Below, one piece after another: positions 7,580 to 16,002 of a stretch of 22,121 nucleotides of DNA. Positions within the stretch are counted from its first letter, which is position 1; each line of letters begins with the position of its first letter. The stretch comes from a virus, in the IMG/VR virus record IMGVR_UViG_3300042867_000123, positions 1 to 22,121 of that record. One strand, 5' to 3'. The translations under genes were made by a program, and so were the position numbers. The notes beneath the pieces are model-generated. The model saw only the letters and a program-made list of their open reading frames with translations, made no database searches and had not been told where the DNA came from.

Positions 7580-8491
7580 CTAAACCCCAAGGTAGCGGTA
7601 TACCCTTGACGGAAAAGCAATTTGTACTCCTAGTTTCCACTCAGCATGAAACTTTAAGTTTTGATCGTCATCTGATTTCCAAACTTTGAATTTCTCTTCT
7701 TCGTTAGCCATGTCAGTTCCGATGTACATATTTTCTGGCTCGATAGCGTAGATGTAATTTAAACCAGATAAACCAGCAACTTCAACGATTTCAATGTTTG
7801 CACCCTCAGCATATAATTTGCTTTCTTCACCTGTAGTGTTGAATAAATTATCAGTACGTAATTTGAAACGGTATGTTGCAGCCATTTGAGGTGACATTAA
7901 CATTTTGACAGTTGGGTTACCTTGGTAAACGTCATTGTTAGCAATAACTAAAGTAGCTAAACCCTTTATGACGGTTCTAGAATTTGCCTCACTCCAAGCT
8001 ACGCCTGAATAAGTACCACCGATTGTAGCAGCACCAATGATTTTTACAAACCCATCAAAACGATTTAAGTAAGCGTTTGTTGAAGTTGTATCACCTTGCC
8101 ATAAAGCAATTTCAATATCTTCTTTAGCTTGTTGCATAGTGTCATCGATAATTTCTTTGCTATAAGCTAAAGAATCATAATCACCACCTGCAGCTAATTT
8201 TCTTTGAGTGAAATACGGCTCTAAGTCACGCTCGCACCAAAGCATGTCAATTTTAGTTTTACCTACTGTGATAGTACGTTGTGAAATTGTAGTTGAACCA
8301 GATGCGTTAAAAGCACATGATTGAGCTTGAAATACACCACGAGTGTTAACCACGTTAATAGTTTCAGCCGACTTAATGCCAGTCTGTTTGTTTTTCACTA
8401 AATCCATTGTTGGTGAACCTGAGAAAAGTTTTTGATAAATCAGTTGTTCTGGTTGCTCTACATACGATGGAGCTGTTATTGAATATGCCAT
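7580..8491 (-). CDS. Major capsid protein (HK97-fold type)
   Basis: The 303-residue protein is the best capsid candidate. It follows the protease and scaffold genes and has the mixed alpha/beta pattern of HK97-like shells: a helical spine segment (AYSKEIIDDTMQQAKEDIEI), a strand-rich P-domain region with NPTVKMLMSPQM, the TDNLFNTTGEESKLY loop, and a C-terminal strand series ending SRVYRYLGV. There is no long N-terminal delta domain, which agrees with a separate scaffold protein. The upstream leader is A-rich (AAACAAAATAAA) with no Shine-Dalgarno site and lacks the 11-base leader of its neighbours. A strong hairpin lies just after the stop and may protect or process this abundant mRNA. Confidence 0.85.
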   Translation of the reverse strand: MAYSITAPSYVEQPEQLIYQKLFSGSPTMDLVKNKQTGIKSAETINVVNTRGVFQAQSCAFNASGSTTISQRTITVGKTKIDMLWCERDLEPYFTQRKLAAGGDYDSLAYSKEIIDDTMQQAKEDIEIALWQGDTTSTNAYLNRFDGFVKIIGAATIGGTYSGVAWSEANSRTVIKGLATLVIANNDVYQGNPTVKMLMSPQMAATYRFKLRTDNLFNTTGEESKLYAEGANIEIVEVAGLSGLNYIYAIEPENMYIGTDMANEEEKFKVWKSDDDQNLKFHAEWKLGVQIAFPSRVYRYLGV

Positions 8492-8520
8492 TTTATTTTG
8501 TTTTTTTTATTTGTTTATAT

Positions 8521-9144
8521 TTATTTGTTTAATCCTAATTTGCTAAACATTTTATCTTGCTTTGAAAAAGAACGCTCAGGTGTAACAATAGGGTTAGCCA
8601 TTGGCGTACTTAGTAAGTCAGTAAATGTTTTTGAGAATGTTGCTAAAGTTGCTTTTAACTCTGTATTGTCTTTTTCAACTGCATCAAAACGAGATACCAA
8701 AGCAGAGATAGTTTTGTTAGCTAAATCTAATTGTGACTTAACATCGTTAACCGCTGCATCCATAGCTTCTTGAGTTACAGGAGCAACCGGCTCAACAACT
8801 TCAGCAGGTTCGTATTCTAATAATAAACCAGCATCACCAACTGTAATTTCATCACCATTTTCTAATTCATGGTCACCAGCAGGAGCAGGAAGCTCACCGT
8901 CGGGAGTTACAACAGTTACGATTGTCTCGTTAGGGATTGGCATTGGTGTTGAGTATTTAACAACCGTACCATCTTTTGTTTTTATCTCACCTGCTACAGG
9001 CGGAACAGTCTCAGGCTCAGCGTTATTAACTGGCTCTACAACTGGAATTGGTGTTTCGAATTTAAAAGCCTTTGCAAAAGTTTCCTTTTGTTCAGGTGAT
9101 AAAATTGAGTTTACCAAATCTTTAAATGTTTTTTTATCGTTCAT
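8521..9144 (-). CDS. Capsid scaffold-like protein
   Basis: This 207-residue acidic protein lies between the prohead protease and the major capsid protein, the usual site of the scaffold. Its N-terminal part is a helical segment (FKDLVNSILSPEQKETFAKAF). Residues about 35-120 are rich in Pro, Val and Glu with a small strand-rich unit (KDGTVVKYSTPMPIPNE, then ENGDEITVGDAG). A coiled-coil follows at about 125-175 (VNDVKSQLDLANKTISALV), with a short basic end. Scaffolds commonly show this low-complexity plus coiled-coil design and are removed by the protease. No enzyme motif is seen. The first codons follow the conserved leader. Confidence 0.65.
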   Translation of the reverse strand: MNDKKTFKDLVNSILSPEQKETFAKAFKFETPIPVVEPVNNAEPETVPPVAGEIKTKDGTVVKYSTPMPIPNETIVTVVTPDGELPAPAGDHELENGDEITVGDAGLLLEYEPAEVVEPVAPVTQEAMDAAVNDVKSQLDLANKTISALVSRFDAVEKDNTELKATLATFSKTFTDLLSTPMANPIVTPERSFSKQDKMFSKLGLNK

Positions 9145-9147
9145 ACT

Positions 9148-9158
9148 TATTAAATACT
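9148..9158 (-). promoter_or_regulatory. Conserved leader motif before scaffold ATG
   Basis: The mRNA-sense AGTATTTAATA ends three bases before the ATG at 9144. It is one of four copies in the window, all directly before start codons. Here it follows the second copy of the 16-base direct repeat, as if it belonged to the original protease-scaffold junction. Confidence 0.45.
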
Positions 9159-9172
9159 TAAGATTTATTTTT

Positions 9173-9280
9173 GTTTACTCTAAAATTAAACTACTAGCGT
9201 GTTCATAGGTTCAACTCCCTTTCAGCAGAGCTCCTCCCCTCATTAAGGCTTTAGCCACTAGTTAGTTTACTCTAAAATTA
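9173..9280 (-). repeat. 16-base direct repeats flanking a 76-base structured insert
   Basis: The plus-strand sequence GTTTACTCTAAAATTA occurs exactly at 9265-9280, where it includes the end and stop of the protease gene, and again at 9173-9188. Between them are 76 bases that are not coding and look richer in G and C than their surroundings. The ends of the insert form an imperfect inverted repeat (9187-9201 with 9256-9269, about 12 pairs), so the transcript could fold into a stem closing a loop of about 54 bases that holds a small GGCUAAAGCC hairpin and a G/A-rich tract. This looks like an insertion with target duplication or a recombination scar; the type of element is not recognised. Confidence 0.65.
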
Positions 9281-9887
9281 CACTTAACAGGTGGGCGCAA
9301 AATTCATCGCTTAATTCAGTAGCCACACTTTCATAAAAATTACCCTCAACACTAAAGCCGGTATATATTCCCGTCTTAATATATTCATCCCAAACGTTCT
9401 TATCACCTATGTAAATAAAACCAAACCAAGTACCGTCAACTAAATGTTCTTGTCCTAAAGGCGGATTAACACCCATAGCACGATTAATAATAAACGATTG
9501 ATATAAATAGCTATCGTTAATCATGCGTGTGTTATCGTGCATTTGGTTAACGTTATTGGCATAACTTAACTTAGCGTGTTTCTTAACTATTTGCTCAATA
9601 GTTTTAGATGAGAATTTAACGTTATATTCCTTTTTAGTTTTCTCGTCTATTCTAGGAATAGCCATGTCGGGGATCATTAAAGCACCGGCAAGTATTTGTC
9701 TATCGCCTGTAGGAGCTGCAAAGTTTCCTTTTTGACTTCCGCAAGTAATACGGATTGTTTTTAATTCTTTGTTAGAACCAAAGGCAAAGTAACCTTGCTC
9801 TATTGCAGGGCTGTCAACTGTTGCAATGGCAGTTACACCACTAGCATCTTTTACATCGTCTTCGATTGTTAAATCTATTAGTTCCAT
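9267..9887 (-). CDS. XkdF-like prohead protease
   Basis: The 206-residue product ends with the pattern of XkdF/S78-type head maturation proteases. H117 lies in NQMHDNTRM, a strand reads SYLYQSFIINR, and S179 lies in the terminal YTGFSVEGNF segment after a GTWFGFIYIGDKNVWDEY run. His and Ser are the expected catalytic residues. Such proteases cleave scaffold and capsid precursors before DNA entry. Its position directly before a scaffold-like gene and the major capsid gene fits. The start at 9887 follows the conserved 11-base leader. The last codons (VILE and TAA) lie within a 16-base sequence that recurs 92 bases downstream, see the repeat entry. Confidence 0.75.
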   Translation of the reverse strand: MELIDLTIEDDVKDASGVTAIATVDSPAIEQGYFAFGSNKELKTIRITCGSQKGNFAAPTGDRQILAGALMIPDMAIPRIDEKTKKEYNVKFSSKTIEQIVKKHAKLSYANNVNQMHDNTRMINDSYLYQSFIINRAMGVNPPLGQEHLVDGTWFGFIYIGDKNVWDEYIKTGIYTGFSVEGNFYESVATELSDEFCAHLLSVILE

Positions 9888-9890
9888 AAT

Positions 9891-9901
9891 TATTAAATAC
9901 T
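9891..9901 (-). promoter_or_regulatory. Conserved leader motif before protease ATG
   Basis: The mRNA-sense 11-mer AGTATTTAATA ends three bases before the ATG at 9887. The whole segment from 9885 to 9928, which includes the tape measure stop, aligns without gaps to 9142-9185 at 34 of 44 positions. This suggests a duplicated junction cassette rather than chance. Confidence 0.45.
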
Positions 9902-9922
9902 AAATTGTTTAGTTTGTTTACT

Positions 9923-11533
9923 TTAGAATGTGGCTTGGTCTTTAATCTTATCTATTGTGTTTGTTGAATTTCTTAAATCAGTTTCAACTACGTATGTTTT
10001 AATAGGCGGTTGGTTAAAGTTGTTGTTATTGTTTCCTGTAAAAGTTGTTGTGTTTTGTTGAGGTGCTGCTATTGATGGCGTGCCGTTGCCAGCAGGCATA
10101 GATGGTGCGGACGGTGTAGCTCCTAATGATGGTGCAGCCCCGGCAGAGCCACCACCTAATGCGCCTAATGCTTTAGTAGTTGCTGCTATTGATGCTGCAA
10201 TACCTAAAGCTGCGGATATATTATTAAAAGCAATTACAGGAATAGCAGCTGCTCCACTTGTTGCAATAGCTTGTGGTGTAAGGTTAGCAGCGGCATTAGC
10301 CGCCCTAGTTGATATAATTATTTTAGCTATTCCTATTGCGCTTTCTGCTATTAATGCCGCTTTTTGTACATTCTTATTTGAGCCTGCTAGCTGATTTGCT
10401 AAACCTACTAATTGACTAGCAGTGTTTAGCGCTTGCATTTGAATTTGTTGTTTGTGAGCTTGTTTTGTTTTTTCTATTTCAATTTCTTTAGCCGCTTGAT
10501 CTTTTATGAATTGTTCCATAAAAATATCATCTTGGAATTTTTGTTCTTGTGCTGCTTTTTCAGCATCTAACTCATCCTTACGAGCTTTATTTCTTAAAGC
10601 TAATTCGGTATCTTGGTGTAAAGAAAGTTGTTTAAATAACTCCTCAGCATCTATAATAGATTGTTCACGCTCTAATTTAGCCGCTTCGGCTTTTATTTTA
10701 TTTTGTTCTTCTAAATGTTTTTTATACTTTTCTTCCTTTGCCTTATTGTCATTTTCAGTTATAACGTATTCCTGTACCTTTGCATTTTTAATAGCTTCTA
10801 AACTGCCACTAAGTTGCTTTTTCATTTCATCTGTAAACTCACCACCTGCTCTTACTTGCGCCTCAATGCCTTTAGCTATTTGAAAGTTGGTATCAATTAT
10901 AGCTTGCTGTTTAGCTTGCTCTATTTCAATAGTACTTTTGCCAGCCGCCTTTGCAACTGCTAACTGCCTATCAAATTCGCTAGTTGTACCTTGTAAGGCT
11001 TCCTGAGATTTCTCATTGGCTTTAACCATTGCTTCGCCTTGGTCTTCAATAGCCCTACTCGATTCACTTGTTACACCTATTAAATCTGTAAAACCATCAA
11101 CTAACCAACTAATGGCATCGCTAACACTTCTTAAAATAGTTGCTAAAAAACCCGAACCTTTACTTAGTTCGTCAAAGTTTTGTACTAAATAACTAATCCC
11201 TTCTATAATTAAAAAGATAGGAATAGCGGACATTGCAGCACCTACACCTTTAAAACCTGTTTTAATTTTATCAAAGTCAAAGTCTTTAAAACCTTGACCC
11301 AACATACTAAAGCCTGAACTAATCTTTTCAACTCCCGAACCTTGTAAAGACTTTGTAGTGTCTTTAAGGTCATCCATTTTATCCTTTAACTCAGCTACTC
11401 TTTTAGCAGCTTTACCATCACCATTTAAGGCAGCGGATTGAGCCGCTTTTAATTCGGCTTTTAATTCTTTAATTGAGTTAATGGCTTTGCCCGTTCCCTC
11501 AACTTCAATACTTATTACTGTTTTTTCTGCCAT
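9923..11533 (-). CDS. Tape measure protein (short)
   Basis: This 536-residue protein has tape measure features. There is an N-terminal Ala/Lys coiled-coil (about 17-63), a hydrophobic segment (about 98-120, AMSAIPIFLIIEGISYLV), a second hydrophobic patch near 130-153, a long Glu/Lys/Ala coiled-coil (about 260-370), an Ala-rich apolar region (about 390-460), a Gly/Pro/Asn linker, and a KTYVVETDLRNSTNTIDKI ending often seen in tape measures of Bacteroidetes phages. Tape measures set tail length and are guided by tail chaperones. At about 0.15 nm per residue, the general rule, it predicts a tail of roughly 80 nm. It lies after the fibre genes and before the protease, not next to the chaperone. 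Two bases separate its start from the upstream stop. Confidence 0.8.
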   Translation of the reverse strand: MAEKTVISIEVEGTGKAINSIKELKAELKAAQSAALNGDGKAAKRVAELKDKMDDLKDTTKSLQGSGVEKISSGFSMLGQGFKDFDFDKIKTGFKGVGAAMSAIPIFLIIEGISYLVQNFDELSKGSGFLATILRSVSDAISWLVDGFTDLIGVTSESSRAIEDQGEAMVKANEKSQEALQGTTSEFDRQLAVAKAAGKSTIEIEQAKQQAIIDTNFQIAKGIEAQVRAGGEFTDEMKKQLSGSLEAIKNAKVQEYVITENDNKAKEEKYKKHLEEQNKIKAEAAKLEREQSIIDAEELFKQLSLHQDTELALRNKARKDELDAEKAAQEQKFQDDIFMEQFIKDQAAKEIEIEKTKQAHKQQIQMQALNTASQLVGLANQLAGSNKNVQKAALIAESAIGIAKIIISTRAANAAANLTPQAIATSGAAAIPVIAFNNISAALGIAASIAATTKALGALGGGSAGAAPSLGATPSAPSMPAGNGTPSIAAPQQNTTTFTGNNNNNFNQPPIKTYVVETDLRNSTNTIDKIKDQATF

Positions 11534-11535
11534 AA

Positions 11536-12774
11536 TTAATTTACTATTTCAGCACTTGCTGCATAATGAACACCTACTAAATCACCTACTGCCCCGTTAA
11601 CATCACCCGTTGCAGATACTACTAAGCCATAATCCATAACTCCCGTTTGTGCCGCTGTTGTTTGAACGGCAGGGGTAGTTCCGGTTATTCTATAAGGTAC
11701 TGCACCAGCACCAACAGGTGTGTATAAAGTAACGGCAGGGACTTTAAACATTCTAACAGGGAATTTAATATTAATAAAACAAGCTAATGCTGTTGCGCCT
11801 GCTTTACCTATTATTCCAGTTACACCATTACCAGCCGTTGCAACCGCTATTGATGCAGCTGGGACAGTTGTTAAAGGAAATGATTTACAGTAACGCCTTA
11901 AACATCTATTAATATTTTCTGCAAAAAGTGGTTCTAAATAATCGACAAGTTCAGTTCCTAAAGTTATCTGAGCTTCTGCTATTGATACGTTATCGGTAGT
12001 TCCGCCTGTTGCATCACTAAAGAAAACCATTACTAAGTTTTTTGCATTAGTTGGAACGGTAAAAACACAACTTGATTTAGTCCATACACCAGCGGCTACG
12101 TTTACATTTAAAAAGTTTCCTGTTATAGTTCCATTTTCTCCTGTTGGACTTGCATCGGGTGTAATGGCTGCTAAGTTAGTATTCCATGCAGGGTCTACAC
12201 CTGTTGTAACCGACCATGCACCCGATAAGAAAGCAGGTGATGTATCAATAGTTCCCGCACTTGTTAACTGAATTAATCCTAGTTTAAAGGTTTGGTCTGT
12301 TCCAACTTTCTTATTATGTTTAATTGATACCCTTACTTTTCTACCAACTAAGTGACGCATATCTTCATTTAATATCCATTGGCTCAGCATTACTTTTTTA
12401 CCAGCAGTTGCAGAAATTATAGAGCCATAATAACGTGCATTTACACCTGTTTCTGGTGCTGAGCCAGTATCGACTTGCTGCCAGTTTAAGTTTGATGCTA
12501 CAGATGAAGTAACACTCCAAGCATCTGAAACTACACCACCACGAGTTGTTGTTGATACTCCTGCAATAGCCGTTGATGCTACTGCAACTTTTTGTTGAAC
12601 ACTAAACCCACCGTTAACAAGTATATTGCGTTCATCTAATCCGTTGTGATTAAAAATGGATATCACGCCTTTGTCATCTATACTACAAGTTTTATTGTTA
12701 TTGTCTATAAAAATTTCTACTTTGTTACTTACCGGTGTTGAGGGGGCTTCCCCTTTTGTCATTTTTAATCCCAT
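11536..12774 (-). CDS. Tail fibre/receptor-binding-type protein with carbohydrate-binding-like fold
   Basis: The 412-residue protein begins with a short attachment segment (APSTPVSNKVEIFIDNNNK). Residues from NILVNGGFSVQQ onward follow the plan of jelly-roll carbohydrate-binding modules found in phage fibres: a DAWSV strand, KVMLSQWILNEDMRHLVGRK, and a closing IAEAQITLGTELVDYLEPL. The following ENINRCLRRYCKSFPL segment matches the conserved helix after such modules in many tail fibres. The C-terminal 110 residues form a further strand-rich domain (SIAVATAGNGVTGIIGKAG onward). It lies between a small fibre protein and the tape measure gene, separated from the latter by two bases. Host-surface binding is inferred. 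Confidence 0.7.
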   Translation of the reverse strand: MGLKMTKGEAPSTPVSNKVEIFIDNNNKTCSIDDKGVISIFNHNGLDERNILVNGGFSVQQKVAVASTAIAGVSTTTRGGVVSDAWSVTSSVASNLNWQQVDTGSAPETGVNARYYGSIISATAGKKVMLSQWILNEDMRHLVGRKVRVSIKHNKKVGTDQTFKLGLIQLTSAGTIDTSPAFLSGAWSVTTGVDPAWNTNLAAITPDASPTGENGTITGNFLNVNVAAGVWTKSSCVFTVPTNAKNLVMVFFSDATGGTTDNVSIAEAQITLGTELVDYLEPLFAENINRCLRRYCKSFPLTTVPAASIAVATAGNGVTGIIGKAGATALACFINIKFPVRMFKVPAVTLYTPVGAGAVPYRITGTTPAVQTTAAQTGVMDYGLVVSATGDVNGAVGDLVGVHYAASAEIVN

Positions 12775-12790
12775 TGTTTTATGTTTTTAA

Positions 12791-13177
12791 TTATCCTATT
12801 TCTAAAGTTGAATTTATGCCTATTTCTAAAAATTTAGTATTTGCTATTTCATAATAACCAGAGTAGTATGCACAATAACCATCTGTAATTGTTTGGTTTA
12901 ATGCAGGGGCTTGTTTAGTTATTATTAAGTCGGGTAAAGAAGCTGAGACCGTTGCCCAACTTGCACTTACGCCGTCTGTTGTTAAGTATTTACTGTTGTT
13001 TCCTGTTTGAGTTGGTAAACTACCGCCACCACTTGCGGCAATGGTTACATTAACCCTATCGTTTGCTACATCATCCGCAATAGTTAATGTTACGTTAGTC
13101 CCCTCTATTAAATTTAAAGTACGTCTAACGCCTATTAGAGTTCCTGCTTTTCTTATTATTGTTCTTACAAATCCCAT
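12791..13177 (-). CDS. Small tail fibre-type protein
   Basis: The 128-residue product starts with a basic helix (VRTIIRKAGTLIGVRR), followed by EGTNVTLTIADDVANDRVNV, a beta-repeat typical of phage fibre shafts. A GGGS hinge and a GNNSKYLTTDGVSASWATV segment, another common fibre motif, come next. The C-terminal part ends in YSGYYEIANTKFLEIG. It is coupled to the tail-tip gene by a TAATG overlap, followed by a 16-base gap to a larger receptor-binding-type gene. It may form a trimeric shaft or adaptor between the hub and the larger fibre. Confidence 0.6.
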   Translation of the reverse strand: MGFVRTIIRKAGTLIGVRRTLNLIEGTNVTLTIADDVANDRVNVTIAASGGGSLPTQTGNNSKYLTTDGVSASWATVSASLPDLIITKQAPALNQTITDGYCAYYSGYYEIANTKFLEIGINSTLEIG

Positions 13178-16002
13178 TATACTAAAGGTTTAATTTGTTT
13201 AACACCACCACTATCTAAATTAGAAGTTAATAAAAGTCCATCCCATTGTACCATACCTAAATCATAAGGGATAGCGTTACCAATGAATTGAGCCGTTGCA
13301 TCTGCATCATTTATATAAATCTTAAATGCTGAGTTATCAACTCTGTTAATATACACACGACATCCCGTCATTGTTGCTACATCCCAATAAACGGTAATAT
13401 CATTTGACGTTGCATCAACTTCAACCGTTTTATTGTGGTAAGTAATATCTAAAGTTATATCTACTAAAGTTGATATTGGAACGATGGGTGCTTCAATAGT
13501 TGAATTGTTTAAAGCATTAGTTATAACAACATTACTTAATCCAATACCTCTAAAGGCACTCACATCACCGTTAACAACTACATTGGTACAATTATCTAAC
13601 TGAATATCCGTTGCGCCACTTGCTATAAAATTACCCCTGCCATTAACTATATGAGATGCGTTACCGTTGTTTGTGTTATTTATTCCATTAGAGTAATTAC
13701 CGTTAACTATTCTGTTTAATTCGCTAGGGTCTTCGTTTGGTAATTCTATTGTGTTTGACTGCCATGTGTCATATTCCTGTAACTTCAACATCGTAACTAA
13801 AGTACTTTGTTGAGTGTTCATTATGTACTCAAAGTTTTGAATGTAGAAGTAACAGTTAAAATGATCTACCCAAACTACTTTTCTAAAACTAAAATCTTTA
13901 ACCTTTAATTCATTAAGATTAAAATAAGCCTTAACAACTGCCGAACGTTTATCGCTCAACTGATTAATCATTTTAGAATAGTATTTATTCTTTAAGTTGT
14001 TATTGGTGTAAGTAGCATTAATATAATTGTAATAAACCTTTTGTGGCGTATCCCAATTTATACTAAGTGTAGGTGTGTAAGGATTATCAACTTCACCAAC
14101 GAATGGATAGTAATTGTAAACCGTATCACCGGCAATAGAACTTCTTAGTTTCCAACCGCCATAAGACATATTAATATTACCACCTCTATAAAGTTGGCGT
14201 ATTACTGACTTCATTGGTTTAATAGTTCCGTTGTCGTTTTTAAAAATCTTAGGTAGTATTAAGCCATTAACTTGATTATCTACTATTGGAGTAGGTGCAT
14301 AAATTAATTCAGTCTTTTTAACGGGCTTAACAAATTCGCTTACACAATCGGTATATCCAAAACCATAAGTTTGTTTATATTGTTTAAAATAAGCATCGTT
14401 ATACTGGTCGCTGTCTTGTTTATTCCAAAACTCATAACGCTTTGTGTCAAGTTCGGAAACTGGCAATACTTCATAATCTTTGCTAAAGTCTAATAACTCA
14501 GACCAGTTATCTTCACCTACATAAAAACCGTCATCACGTGGCTCAATAATATAATCTTTTGCTTTGTCGGGATTAGGTATCATGTAAAGGTTAGCCGCTT
14601 TTATTTCAGTCATTAACCAATCAATCTGTTTAACCTCGGTAGGAATACATTGGTTAACTTCTAAAAAACCACCCTCTGTAATGTTGTTATTTAATAACCT
14701 TGCGGCATAAGTACTATTAACTTTTGTGTCATATCTCCATGTTGTTGCACCGTCAACAATAAGAACATTTGTAGCTGTAAATAAATTAAAATTAATATTA
14801 CCAGCTATTTCAACTCTATAGTTTTCAGTAGCTAAAGCAGCCCATGATGGTATTTGTACATAAATTTGATGTGATGAAGTTAATGCAGGTAATGTTATAT
14901 TGAATAAAGAAACCGAATTTGTACCTACTGCCTGCCAACCTATACCGTTAAACTGAGTTATGTAAACATCAAAACTTGCAAAGTTAATTATGGCATAACT
15001 TGCAGCTCCAGCGGTCGCTCCAACATTTTCTAAAACAACATCAAAATTAACTAACGTTTCAATTATAAAAGTATTAGTTGTTGTTGGCGAAAATATACCC
15101 GTACCCGTTGCATAGTTACCGCCCGGGTCATTATAAGGTAAAACGTTATCTTCATTAAACAAAACAACTTCGCTAGGATTAGGAGGAAAATTAAGAATTT
15201 TTGTCCCAGACCAAGGACCGTAAAAACAAGCCGTAGGCGTTCCCGTTTGCGTAGCGTTACGCCTTGCATAGAATTGGCTATTAGTTATAGCCGTCGTTCC
15301 TAACGTTAGATATTCTTTTGTTGGTGGTATTAATTGGCTTTTATAATATGCGCTGTCTAAGTAAGTAGATGTCCATGTGTAACCTGCAGCCGCAAATATC
15401 TTAGCCATGTACTCACGCTTGTATAATTGAGGCCTCATGTGCTTTACATGATATTCAACATCGGTTAGTATTTGGTTTTCGCCCCAATTAATTAAGCCAT
15501 AATAATACCCCGAGCCAATTACACCCGTTACACTTGTTGCAGGTATCCAACTGTTTGTTACATTAGCTTTAGTTAAGTCATGGTCATAATCACTAAAATC
15601 TAAATCAGTTAAGTAAGCATCACCAATGGCTAAAAACAAATTGCCAATAGTTCCGGTTGCCGTGGTTTGGTAGTTTACCGTTTTACTATCAGGGTCAACA
15701 ATTACTTTTATTAATTGCAAATCACCATCTAACTGCAATACCTCGTTAACGTAGTATTTTATCTTACATTTTAATCGAGGGTCAAAAGTAGTTAGTGTAC
15801 TGTTTAGTTTCCAAATAACTCTAAAGAATAAATCAACATCCTTAGAATTAAAGTTTATTGTTTTAGAAAATGTTGTATTTCTTTTGCTAGGGTCTTTAAC
15901 GTCGGCTATTAAATAGCTTAACGATAAAGGTATTTCCTGAATATAACTTACGTCGTATTCAGCACCAGCTTGGTCATATAATAATACTTTTATGTTAGCC
16001 AC
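13177..16002 (-). CDS. Large tail-tip/baseplate hub-type protein with C-terminal beta-repeat region
   Basis: At 941 residues this is the largest protein in the window. The N-terminal segment (IPLSLSYLIADVKDPSKRN, then TTFSKTINF) is a pattern I associate with a widespread Bacteroidetes phage tail protein, probably the tail-associated hub. The middle contains long aromatic-rich regions. Residues about 763-836 change style to short Asn/Gly/Val repeats such as SHIVNGRGNF and NVVVNGD, consistent with a small beta-helix or fibre-like spike. A last strand-rich domain (about 840-941) could contact host glycans. No lytic domain motif was recognised. The stop shares a base with the next ATG (TAATG), so translation is coupled to the fibre-type gene downstream. 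Confidence 0.65.
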   Translation of the reverse strand: MANIKVLLYDQAGAEYDVSYIQEIPLSLSYLIADVKDPSKRNTTFSKTINFNSKDVDLFFRVIWKLNSTLTTFDPRLKCKIKYYVNEVLQLDGDLQLIKVIVDPDSKTVNYQTTATGTIGNLFLAIGDAYLTDLDFSDYDHDLTKANVTNSWIPATSVTGVIGSGYYYGLINWGENQILTDVEYHVKHMRPQLYKREYMAKIFAAAGYTWTSTYLDSAYYKSQLIPPTKEYLTLGTTAITNSQFYARRNATQTGTPTACFYGPWSGTKILNFPPNPSEVVLFNEDNVLPYNDPGGNYATGTGIFSPTTTNTFIIETLVNFDVVLENVGATAGAASYAIINFASFDVYITQFNGIGWQAVGTNSVSLFNITLPALTSSHQIYVQIPSWAALATENYRVEIAGNINFNLFTATNVLIVDGATTWRYDTKVNSTYAARLLNNNITEGGFLEVNQCIPTEVKQIDWLMTEIKAANLYMIPNPDKAKDYIIEPRDDGFYVGEDNWSELLDFSKDYEVLPVSELDTKRYEFWNKQDSDQYNDAYFKQYKQTYGFGYTDCVSEFVKPVKKTELIYAPTPIVDNQVNGLILPKIFKNDNGTIKPMKSVIRQLYRGGNINMSYGGWKLRSSIAGDTVYNYYPFVGEVDNPYTPTLSINWDTPQKVYYNYINATYTNNNLKNKYYSKMINQLSDKRSAVVKAYFNLNELKVKDFSFRKVVWVDHFNCYFYIQNFEYIMNTQQSTLVTMLKLQEYDTWQSNTIELPNEDPSELNRIVNGNYSNGINNTNNGNASHIVNGRGNFIASGATDIQLDNCTNVVVNGDVSAFRGIGLSNVVITNALNNSTIEAPIVPISTLVDITLDITYHNKTVEVDATSNDITVYWDVATMTGCRVYINRVDNSAFKIYINDADATAQFIGNAIPYDLGMVQWDGLLLTSNLDSGGVKQIKPLV

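Noticed and set aside
9202-9260. Possible tRNA fragment: GGTTCAACTCCC looks like a T-arm loop
   Set aside because: The flanking bases do not form a 5-pair T-stem, and no acceptor, D-arm or anticodon arm can be laid out around it on either strand.
10080-10883. Two Ala/Ser-rich open frames on the plus strand
   Set aside because: They lie opposite the Ala-rich and coiled-coil parts of the tape measure gene, and their composition is the expected mirror of that coding strand.
15063-15269. Second minus-strand frame inside the tail-tip gene
   Set aside because: It lies within a well-supported long gene, has no plausible domain and looks like a chance overlap.
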